Positions 1 through 7,180 of a stretch of DNA of 64,000 bases are shown piece after piece. The DNA comes from Blastomonas sp. AAP53. GTDB lineage: Bacteria > Pseudomonadota > Alphaproteobacteria > Sphingomonadales > Sphingomonadaceae. Position numbers and translations under genes: made by a program. Position 1 is the first letter of the stretch. Each line of letters starts with the position of its first letter. The stretch lies in assembly GCF_000331245.1 (NCBI RefSeq), contig NZ_ANFZ01000008.1:1-64000 (forward strand). The letters run 5' to 3'. The notes under the pieces were generated by a model. It was not told the origin of the DNA. It was given only the letters and a program-made list of their open reading frames with translations, and ran no database searches.

Positions 1-320
1 TTATGGCTGCCGGTTATCTGAATGCCGCCATCAGCCTCTTCTAGAACGGCTTCGGCATAATAGAGCATCGGGGTCGGGCCCATGCCGACGCTGACGGCGT
101 TGATGCCGCTGTCGTTCAGCCCCTTGATCAGCGCGGCCTCGAGCACCGGCGAGCTGACGCGGCCATCATAGCCCACCACCACGCAGGCGCCGCCAGCGCG
201 CGCGATCAGCGTCGCAAAGCCGCGGCCGATGGCATAGGCATCGTCTTCGCCCAACGTCTCGCCGATGATGCCGCGAATGTCATATTCGCGCAGGGTCGTG
301 GGGTGAAACTCGTGTGTCAT
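1..320 (-). CDS. Phosphomannomutase/phosphoglucomutase, N-terminal part (runs off the window)
   Basis: This is the N-terminal 106 residues of an alpha-D-phosphohexomutase, which interconverts hexose 1- and 6-phosphates for nucleotide-sugar and exopolysaccharide synthesis. The start is the ATG at 320. The family opening (EYDIRGIIGETL) is clear, followed by GRGFATLIARAGG and VVVGYDGRVSSP. The last residues before the window edge are ITGSHN, the phosphoserine loop, so the catalytic Ser is present and only the rest of the protein is cut off. It lies 97 bp downstream of wecB on the same strand and probably ends an envelope-sugar operon ugd-wecB-pgm. The family is clear; whether mannose or glucose phosphate is the main substrate cannot be told from this piece. 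Confidence 0.93.
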   Translation of the reverse strand, partial: MTHEFHPTTLREYDIRGIIGETLGEDDAYAIGRGFATLIARAGGACVVVGYDGRVSSPVLEAALIKGLNDSGINAVSVGMGPTPMLYYAEAVLEEADGGIQITGSH

Positions 321-417
321 GGGAAAAAGCTCTTCCGGAAGATCGGGCAGATGCTGGCCTGATCATGTTCAGATGGCGCGAACCGTGAATCGCCCCTATC
401 GGCAAAGCGCACCAAAC

Positions 418-1590
418 TCAATCGGGTTGCGAAGCGCCGTTCACGGAAAACCATTCAGTGATCGCAGCACAAATGCGAGCAGAGCTTTGTCCGTCGCCAA
501 ACGGATTGTGCGCCTGCGCCATCGCAGCATAAGCGGCGGCATCATCGAGCAACCGGCTGGCCTGCGTCACGATCGTCGTCCGGTCGGTGCCGACCAGCAT
601 GGCCGTTCCCGCCGCAACGCCTTCGGGCCGCTCGGTGGTGTCGCGCATCACCAGCACCGGCTTGCCCAGAGCGGGCGCCTCTTCCTGCACGCCGCCGCTG
701 TCGGTGAGCATCAGCTCGGCGATCTGCAGCAGCCGGGTGAAATTGAGATAGTCGAGCGGCTCGAGCAACGCGACATTGTCGAGCCCGCCCAGGATCGGCA
801 GCATCGCGGCGCGCACCTGCGGGTTCAAATGCACCGGAAAGATGATAGCGACATCGTCGCGCGCGGCCAGATCGCGGATCGCATGGGCAATATCGTCCAT
901 CCCGCTGCCGAAATTCTCCCGCCGGTGGGTGGTCACGCCGATGATCCGCTTGCCGGCAAAACGCGCCTCGACCGGCGCGATCACGCCCGCGCGCGACGGA
1001 TTGTCCGCCAGCTGCGCGGTCACCCAGTGCAGCGCATCGATCACGGTGTTGCCGGTGACGAGGATCCTGTCGTCGGCCACCGCCTCCCGGCGCAGCGCGT
1101 TGGCGGCGGTGTCCGTCGGCGCGAAGTGCAGGTCGGCAAAGCTGCCGATGATCTTGCGGTTCGCCTCTTCGGGCCAGGGGTGATAGATATTGCCCGAGCG
1201 CAGTCCCGCCTCGACATGCGCCACCGGAATCTTGCGGTAATAGGCCGCGAGTGCGCCGCACATCGCGGTCGCGGTATCACCCTGCACGATGACCATGTCG
1301 GGCTTTTCAGCATCGAGCACGCCGCCAATGCCGGTGAGCAGCCGGGCGCTGATCTCGTCGAGGCTCTGCCCCGGCTGCATCAGCGCGAGGTCATGATCGG
1401 GCACCAACCCTGCGATCTCTAGCACCTGGTCGAGCATCTCGCGGTGCTGGCCGGTGACCAATACGACAGGCTCGAGCCCGTCGGCCTCTTTCAGCGCGGC
1501 GATCACCGGGAACAGCTTGATCGCTTCGGGACGGGTGCCGAAGACCACCATGATGCGCCGCGACGCAGTCCTTTCTTGTGCCATCTTCAT
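418..1590 (-). CDS. wecB: UDP-N-acetylglucosamine 2-epimerase (non-hydrolysing)
   Basis: A 390-residue cytoplasmic epimerase that converts UDP-GlcNAc to UDP-ManNAc for surface polysaccharides. Visible family motifs are VFGTRPEAIKLFPV near the N-terminus, VQGDTATAMCGALAAYY, HVEAGLRSGNIYHPWPEEAN, TTHRREN and LTDSGGVQEEAPALGKPVL. The frame stays open upstream into ugd, but that extension has no homology character. I chose the ATG at 1590 because it follows a G-rich ribosome-binding site (GCGGGGGG) and sits directly before the conserved part. The gene begins 17 bp after the ugd stop, so the two are co-transcribed. The length is normal for the family. Confidence 0.93.
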   Translation of the reverse strand: MKMAQERTASRRIMVVFGTRPEAIKLFPVIAALKEADGLEPVVLVTGQHREMLDQVLEIAGLVPDHDLALMQPGQSLDEISARLLTGIGGVLDAEKPDMVIVQGDTATAMCGALAAYYRKIPVAHVEAGLRSGNIYHPWPEEANRKIIGSFADLHFAPTDTAANALRREAVADDRILVTGNTVIDALHWVTAQLADNPSRAGVIAPVEARFAGKRIIGVTTHRRENFGSGMDDIAHAIRDLAARDDVAIIFPVHLNPQVRAAMLPILGGLDNVALLEPLDYLNFTRLLQIAELMLTDSGGVQEEAPALGKPVLVMRDTTERPEGVAAGTAMLVGTDRTTIVTQASRLLDDAAAYAAMAQAHNPFGDGQSSARICAAITEWFSVNGASQPD

Positions 1591-1607
1591 CCCCCCGCAG
1601 CTGCTGT

Positions 1608-2909
1608 TCAGCGTCCGATACTCACATAGCTGAAGCCCGCTGCTGCCACCTGTTCGGGCTTGTAGATGTTGCGCAGGTCGACCAGCGTGTTGCCGCGCAT
1701 CGTCTTGAGCACGCGCGGCAGATCGAGCGCGCGGAACACATCCCATTCGGTGACGATCACCGCGCAGTCGGCAGAATCGAGTGCCTGATAGGTGTTCGCC
1801 GCCATGGTCACGCCGGGCATCAGCGCGGCGGCCGCCTCCATGCCCTCGGGATCATAGGCGATGACGTCGGCACCAGCGTCGATCAGCCCCTGCGCGATCA
1901 CGATCGCGGGCGCATCGCGCATGTCGTCGGTATTGGGCTTGAAGGTGAGGCCGAGCAAGGCGATGCGCTTGCCCTCGACATCGCCGCCCATCGCCGCAAT
2001 CACCTTGCGCGCCATCGCCCGCTTGCGCAGGTCGTTGACACGCACCACGGCCTCGACGATCTGCAGCGGCGCTTCATGGTCCTGCGCGGTCTTCATCAGT
2101 GCCAGCGTATCCTTGGGGAAGCAGCTGCCGCCATAGCCGGGCCCGGCGTGGAGGAACTTCGACCCGATGCGGCCATCGAGCCCGATCCCGCGTGAGACGT
2201 CCTGCACGTTGGCGCCGACCTTTTCGCACAGATCGGCCATCTCGTTAATGAAGGTGATCTTGGTCGCAAGAAATGCGTTGGCGGCGTATTTGATCACTTC
2301 AGAGGTGCGCCGCGACACGAACAGCAATGGCGATTCGTTGAGGAACAAGGGCTGGTAGATCTCGCGCATGTACCCGCGCGCCCATTCGACCTCGGTCCCC
2401 ACGACGATCCGGTCGGGACGCTTGAAATCGCCGATGGCGGCACCTTCGCGCAGGAATTCGGGGTTGGAGACGACCTCGAAATCGGCGTCGGGCGCGGTCT
2501 GGCGGATGATCTTTTCCACCTCGTCGCCGGTGCCCACGGGTACGGTCGACTTGGTGACGATGACGCAGCGCTTGCGGATCGATTCGCCGATCTCGCGCGC
2601 GGCATCGCGCACATAGCTCAGGTCCGCAAAGCCGTCGCCGCGCCGCGAGGGCGTGCCCACCGCGATGAAGATCGCATCGGCATCGGCCACGCTGGCCGGC
2701 AGATCGGTCGAAAACGTCAGGTGCCCGGCGCGCGCATTCTTGGCGACCAAAGATTCCAGGCCCGGCTCGTAGATCGGCATGACTCCGGCGAGCAGCGATT
2801 CGATCTTGGCCGGGTCCTTGTCGACGCAGACCACGTCATGGCCGAAATCGGCGAAACAGGCGCCCGATACCAGGCCGACATAGCCCGAACCAATCATCGC
2901 AATTTTCAT
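1608..2909 (-). CDS. ugd: UDP-glucose 6-dehydrogenase
   Basis: A 433-residue NAD-dependent enzyme that oxidises UDP-glucose to UDP-glucuronate, a precursor of acidic surface polysaccharides. The N-terminal Rossmann motif GSGYVG lies at residues 8-13. The signatures VGTPSRR and STVPVGTGDEVE follow, and the catalytic cysteine C263 sits in GPGYGGSCFPKDT. The UDP-binding C-terminal domain begins near residue 310 (LLGLTFKPNTDDMRDAPA). It is the first gene of the minus-strand ugd-wecB-phosphohexomutase operon. The upstream segment up to 3050 holds no further gene and should contain the promoter. Confidence 0.96.
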   Translation of the reverse strand: MKIAMIGSGYVGLVSGACFADFGHDVVCVDKDPAKIESLLAGVMPIYEPGLESLVAKNARAGHLTFSTDLPASVADADAIFIAVGTPSRRGDGFADLSYVRDAAREIGESIRKRCVIVTKSTVPVGTGDEVEKIIRQTAPDADFEVVSNPEFLREGAAIGDFKRPDRIVVGTEVEWARGYMREIYQPLFLNESPLLFVSRRTSEVIKYAANAFLATKITFINEMADLCEKVGANVQDVSRGIGLDGRIGSKFLHAGPGYGGSCFPKDTLALMKTAQDHEAPLQIVEAVVRVNDLRKRAMARKVIAAMGGDVEGKRIALLGLTFKPNTDDMRDAPAIVIAQGLIDAGADVIAYDPEGMEAAAALMPGVTMAANTYQALDSADCAVIVTEWDVFRALDLPRVLKTMRGNTLVDLRNIYKPEQVAAAGFSYVSIGR

Positions 2910-3050
2910 GTCAGGAGTGCTCCAGAACGTCTGTGCCCGGTCTAGTTGCCGCCCGGGGGGGCGTCAAACCTTCCGCAGGCGGGGCGTGGCGTGTGCTGAT
3001 AAGGCTGGAATGTTGCAATGATCTGAACGGCGCGGTGCAAGGGGCTGCGC

Positions 3051-4211
3051 TCACAGCGCCTTTTCATAGATCAGGTACTCGCGGTTGACCTTGCTGTTGA
3101 TGGTATCGGCGATCGCCACCATGCCCTGGTTGTCCTCCAGTACCCAGCCCAATTCGCCGCGTACTGCGCCATATTGGCCCACTGCCTCCACGCGGATCGT
3201 CTCGATCAGCATGAAGGCGAGCTGCGCGGCCAGACGCGAATTCTGCAGTTCGGTCAGCACCCCCATCAGCGGCACCCGCACGCTGGGCGAGCGGCAATGG
3301 CGCAGCCACCACAGCAACTTGGCCCAGCCGAAGGGAAACAGCGATCCCTTGAGCGGCGCGGTCACCGCGTTGATATCGGGCAGCGTCATCAGGAACGCGA
3401 CCGGCCGCCCGTCATACTCTGCGATCATGATCAGGTCTTCGCGCACCAGCGGGCGCAGCTTCTTGCCGATATAGGCAATCTCGGCATCGGTGATCGGCAC
3501 GAAGCCCCAGTTCTGCCCCCAGGCATCGTTGAGAATGGCCAGGATGATCGCGGCGTCCTCGTCGAACCGGCTCTTGTCGACCTTGCGCAGGCGGATGCGC
3601 TCGTTGCGGCGACCCGAGGCGACGATCCGCTGGACCAGCGGCGGAAAGCCGTCGACGATCGGCAGTTCATAGGTCAGCAGCTTCTTGGCGACGCCATAGC
3701 CCGCCGCCTCGATCCAGCCGCGATAGGCGCGGTTGTGATGGCCCATCATGACCATCGGCGGGGTGTCGAAACCGGCGGTCAGCAGCCCCGGCTCGTCCCA
3801 GATCGACAGGCTGAGCGGGCCCAGCGCGCGGGTCATGCCCTGGTCGCGCAGCCATTGTTCGGCAGCGGCCAGCAACGCGTGCGCCACGCTTTCGTCCGCC
3901 GCTTCGAACATGCCGAAATTGCCGGTGCCCGGCCCCATGCCCTGCTCGATGGGCTGGGTCAGTGCCAAATGGTCGATATGCGCCGAAATGCGCCCGACCA
4001 CCTTGCCGTCGCGCCTGGCGATCATCGGCTGGACGGTGGCGTGCCCGTAGAACGGGTTCTTGGCCGGATTGAACATCTCGGCCACTTCCTGGCGCAGCGG
4101 CGCGACCCAGTTGGGGTCCGATGCATTCAGCTCATAGGCAATATCGATGAACGCCTTGAGCCCCGCCTTGTCGTGGACGGGCATGACGCTTATCTGATGC
4201 TGGTCCGCCAA
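3051..4211 (-). CDS. GNAT-like N-acetyltransferase family protein, function unknown
   Basis: A 386-residue soluble protein. The N-terminal half (VMPVHDKAGLKAFIDIAYELNASDPNWVAPLRQEV) and the stretch with ARRDGKVVGRISAHID resemble a widespread alphaproteobacterial family with a GNAT-like fold, often mislabelled dATP pyrophosphohydrolase. I see no Nudix box, so that label is not supported. A second acetyltransferase-like half includes MIAEYDGRPVAFLMTLPDINAV. The gene is transcribed divergently from the desaturase gene at 4360, with 148 bp between them for two promoters. The substrate is unknown. Confidence 0.75.
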   Translation of the reverse strand: MADQHQISVMPVHDKAGLKAFIDIAYELNASDPNWVAPLRQEVAEMFNPAKNPFYGHATVQPMIARRDGKVVGRISAHIDHLALTQPIEQGMGPGTGNFGMFEAADESVAHALLAAAEQWLRDQGMTRALGPLSLSIWDEPGLLTAGFDTPPMVMMGHHNRAYRGWIEAAGYGVAKKLLTYELPIVDGFPPLVQRIVASGRRNERIRLRKVDKSRFDEDAAIILAILNDAWGQNWGFVPITDAEIAYIGKKLRPLVREDLIMIAEYDGRPVAFLMTLPDINAVTAPLKGSLFPFGWAKLLWWLRHCRSPSVRVPLMGVLTELQNSRLAAQLAFMLIETIRVEAVGQYGAVRGELGWVLEDNQGMVAIADTINSKVNREYLIYEKAL

Positions 4212-4359
4212 AACACTTTCCTTCGCCTGTCAGCCTGCCCGTCGTGCGGCGCGCCTTTTGTCGCTGTGACATGATCTGTGTCAAGGAATTGCGGGCCAGA
4301 TATTGCCATCTTGCTGCCACGTTGCTCTGGCTTAAGCTTGGCTCGACTATAGGATTTTT

Positions 4360-5457
4360 ATGGCTAGCAGTTTTCCCCTCGCCGAACCCGATGCCGCCGC
4401 CGTGCAGGGCAGCACCCATGCGCGCGTCGTCGGCCAGGTGCCCGACGACATGGCGATGATCCGCGCAGCTGCGACGCTGACGCGTGATCTCAATGCGGCG
4501 CGGCCGGGCATCTACTGGGCCGATATGCTGGCGTCGGTGTTCGTCGGCTATGGTGCGCTGGTGGGCGCAGTGCTGGCCGATGGTCTTGCACTAGGCATCG
4601 CGTGCGCGGTTGTGGCCGTGCTGGCGCTCTATCGTGCAGGCAGTTTCATCCACGAACTCACCCATTTGCGGCCCGATGCGGTGCCCGGCTTCAATGCCGG
4701 GTGGAACGCGTTTGTCGGCATTCCGCTGCTGATCCCCAGCTTCATGTACGAAGGCGTGCACAATCTGCACCACCAGCGCACCCGCTATGGCACCGTCAAG
4801 GATCCCGAATATCTGCCGCTGGCGCTGATGAAACCGTGGACGGTGCCGCTGTTCGTCGCGGTGGCCGCGCTGGGTCCCGTTGGCCTGATCATCCGCTATG
4901 GCGTGCTGTCGCCGCTGTCGCTGGTCATCCCGCCGCTGCGCCGCATCGTTGTCGAGCGCTATTCGGGGCTGGTGATCAATCCTGCCTTCCGCCGCACGAT
5001 GCCCGAAGGCCCGGCGCGTCGCCACTGGCTGGTGCTGGAGGTGCTGGCCAGCGCCTGGGCGATGAGCCTGATCGCGCTGGTTGCGACCGGCACGCTGCCC
5101 TTGCGCGCCTTCCTGATCGGCCTGGCGGTCGCATCGGGTACGATGGTGCTCAACCAGGTGCGCACTTTGGTGGCGCATCTGTGGGAGAATGAAGAGCAGG
5201 TGATGAGCGTCACCGCGCAGTATCTCGACAGCGTCAACGTGCCGCCGCCCGGACTGCTGCCCGAATTGTGGGCGCCGGTGGGCCTGCGCTACCACGCGTT
5301 GCACCACCTGCTGCCCGGCGTGCCCTATCACGCACTGCCCGAGGCGCACCGGCGGCTGTCGCGCGAACTGACCGGCAGTTCGACCTATGCGCTGGCCAAC
5401 TATCGCAGCCTGTCAGGCCTGATCGGTCGTCTGGTCCGCAGCACCTTGCGCCGCTAA
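4360..5457 (+). CDS. Membrane fatty acid desaturase
   Basis: A 365-residue integral membrane di-iron desaturase. All three histidine clusters are visible: HELTH at 98-102, HNLHH at 134-138 and HALHH at 312-316. Hydrophobic segments lie between and around them (about 55-95, 115-130, 165-195 and 225-260). The family inserts double bonds or hydroxyl groups into lipid acyl chains; the regiospecificity cannot be read from sequence. The ATG at 4360 follows TAGGA. The 3' end overlaps the oppositely oriented trhO gene by 45 bp, so the last 14 codons of this gene are also coding on the other strand. Confidence 0.88.
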   Translation: MASSFPLAEPDAAAVQGSTHARVVGQVPDDMAMIRAAATLTRDLNAARPGIYWADMLASVFVGYGALVGAVLADGLALGIACAVVAVLALYRAGSFIHELTHLRPDAVPGFNAGWNAFVGIPLLIPSFMYEGVHNLHHQRTRYGTVKDPEYLPLALMKPWTVPLFVAVAALGPVGLIIRYGVLSPLSLVIPPLRRIVVERYSGLVINPAFRRTMPEGPARRHWLVLEVLASAWAMSLIALVATGTLPLRAFLIGLAVASGTMVLNQVRTLVAHLWENEEQVMSVTAQYLDSVNVPPPGLLPELWAPVGLRYHALHHLLPGVPYHALPEAHRRLSRELTGSSTYALANYRSLSGLIGRLVRSTLRR

Positions 5458-6252
5458 CCCCCGCTTGCGGGGTTTGCGCTTGCGGTCGACCATCTCGGGT
5501 TCCACCGGATCGCCCAGCACGGCCAGGCCCTGGCCCAGCGCGACGCGTTCGTCGAACACGAAGCAACCGCCCGAAAACAGCGATTCCTCCTGCGGCACCT
5601 CCTCGAGATACTTCAGGATGCCGCCCTTGAGGTGATAGACCTCGTCGAACCCCTTGGCGCGGACATAGGCCGTGGCTTTCTCGCAGCGGATGCCGCCGGT
5701 GCAGAACATCGCGATCTTCTTGCCCGAAGCGCGCAGGCTTGCCGCTTCCGCATCAAACCAGGCGGGAAATTCGCTGAACCGCTCGGTACCCGGATCGACG
5801 GCGCGGGCGAAGCTGCCCTGTTCGACCTCGAAGCTGTTGCGCGTATCGATGACGATTGTTTCGGGGTCGCTGATCAGCGCATTCCAGTCCGCCGCATCGA
5901 CATAGGCACCCTGGCCGTGCACCGGATCGATATCGGGCACGCCCATCGTCACGATCTCGCGCTTCACCCGAACCTTCATCCGGCGGAAGGGCGGGCTGTG
6001 CGCGCCTGAATACTTGACCTCGATATCGCCAAAGCCCGGCAGGCTGCGGATGTGACCGATCAATGCCGCGACGCCCGACGCCGCTCCCCCCACGGTTCCG
6101 TTGATTCCTTCGCCTGCCAGCAACAGCGTGCCGCACAGGCCATGCGTCTCGCACAGCGCGCGGATGGGGTCGCGCACGGCGTGCGGGTCTGGAATGGCGG
6201 CAAAATGATAGAGCGCAGCCACGGTCAGCGGGTATTCGGCAATCTCGGTCAT
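5413..6252 (-). CDS. trhO: tRNA uridine(34) hydroxylase, rhodanese-domain (TrhO/YceA family)
   Basis: A 279-residue oxygen-dependent tRNA hydroxylase that makes 5-hydroxyuridine at the wobble position. The N-terminal acylphosphatase-like domain (residues 8-100) contains LAGEGINGTVGG. The rhodanese domain (about 120-215) has the active-site cysteine C184 in MFCTGGIRCEKA. The C-terminal tail is basic and variable (MVDRKRKPRKRG). I chose the ATG at 6252 because the conserved domain starts there; the open frame extends further upstream without family character. The 3' end overlaps the desaturase gene convergently. Confidence 0.92.
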   Translation of the reverse strand: MTEIAEYPLTVAALYHFAAIPDPHAVRDPIRALCETHGLCGTLLLAGEGINGTVGGAASGVAALIGHIRSLPGFGDIEVKYSGAHSPPFRRMKVRVKREIVTMGVPDIDPVHGQGAYVDAADWNALISDPETIVIDTRNSFEVEQGSFARAVDPGTERFSEFPAWFDAEAASLRASGKKIAMFCTGGIRCEKATAYVRAKGFDEVYHLKGGILKYLEEVPQEESLFSGGCFVFDERVALGQGLAVLGDPVEPEMVDRKRKPRKRGLAAQGAADQTTDQA

Positions 6253-6344
6253 CCGCCGCCCATAATCTCCGCAGCGCCATCTGCCAATGGCCGGTACAGT
6301 CTGCGCCTCTTGCACCAATGGGCGGACTGCGGCATGGCAGCGAC

Positions 6345-7025
6345 ATGGTTCCCCTTTCGTTCGCAGGACAGGATTTCGTCATCGTCGACCGCGCCAGCCT
6401 GTACTGGCCGCGCGAAGGCGCGCTGTTCGTGGCCGACCTGCATTTCGAAAAGGCCAGCTGGTACGCGCGCAGCGGGCAGATGCTGCCGCCATACGACAGC
6501 GCGGCCACGCTCGACCGGCTGGAGCGGGCGGTTGCCGCTTGCGGGGCGACCAGCCTGTGGTGCCTGGGCGACAATTTCCATGACAGCGATGGCGCGTCGC
6601 GGCTGGACCCGGCGCTGGTTGCGCGGCTGGAATCGCTGTGCGCGCGCGTTGCGGTGCACTGGATCACCGGCAATCACGACAGTGCGCTGGAGCAGGGCTT
6701 TGGCGGGCGCGTGGTGGAGGAATGCGCGCTCGGCGGGCTGGCGCTGCGTCACCTCGCCGAATCACAGGCGAGCGTTCCGGAGCTTTCTGGCCATTTCCAC
6801 CCCCGCCTGAGGGTGCGACTGCGTGGTCGCAGCGTCTCGCGACCCTGTTTCGTGCGCTGCCAGGACCGATTGATCCTGCCTGCCTTCGGATCGCTGACCG
6901 GCGGGATGGATGCCGATGATCCGGCGATTCTGGAGGTGATGGGGCAGGGCCCGCAGGCGATTGTCGCTACGGAAAGCAAGACCGTATGCTTTCACCTGCA
7001 AAAAACGGCAGATTTGCGGGCCTGA
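6345..7025 (+). CDS. pdeM: Metallophosphoesterase PdeM, ligase-associated DNA-repair type
   Basis: A 226-residue calcineurin-like phosphoesterase. Metal-binding motifs are DLH (31-33, in LFVADLHFEKASWYA), CLGDNFHD, ITGNHD and SGHFHPR. The protein matches the ligase-associated DNA damage response endonuclease PdeM, which normally sits in an operon with a DNA ligase and an Lhr-type helicase. Neither is in this window, so the gene is solitary here. I chose the ATG at 6345 because homologous sequence starts there; an in-frame ATG at 6318 is possible. It is divergent from trhO across a short gap. Confidence 0.85.
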   Translation: MVPLSFAGQDFVIVDRASLYWPREGALFVADLHFEKASWYARSGQMLPPYDSAATLDRLERAVAACGATSLWCLGDNFHDSDGASRLDPALVARLESLCARVAVHWITGNHDSALEQGFGGRVVEECALGGLALRHLAESQASVPELSGHFHPRLRVRLRGRSVSRPCFVRCQDRLILPAFGSLTGGMDADDPAILEVMGQGPQAIVATESKTVCFHLQKTADLRA

Positions 7026-7046
7026 TACCGATTGCATGACTGGTGT

Positions 7047-7079
7047 TGCGTTTTTGCGACAATCGCATGCATTTTTGCG
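7047..7079. repeat. Two 12-bp direct repeats upstream of a TonB receptor gene
   Basis: TGCGTTTTTGCG (7047-7058) and TGCATTTTTGCG (7068-7079) differ at one base and are offset by 21 bp, two helical turns. They lie 100-135 bp before the receptor start, in the only non-coding stretch between pdeM and the receptor gene. A regulator binding site is a reasonable guess. No known box is recognised. Confidence 0.4.
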
Positions 7080-7180
7080 CTGACCCCTCGCAAACGCTGG
7101 AATCCTGCAGGTTTTGGTCTACGCTCATCGCCAAGGCGGCAAAAATGACCGCCACGCGGAATTATAACCAGGAGAGAGAT

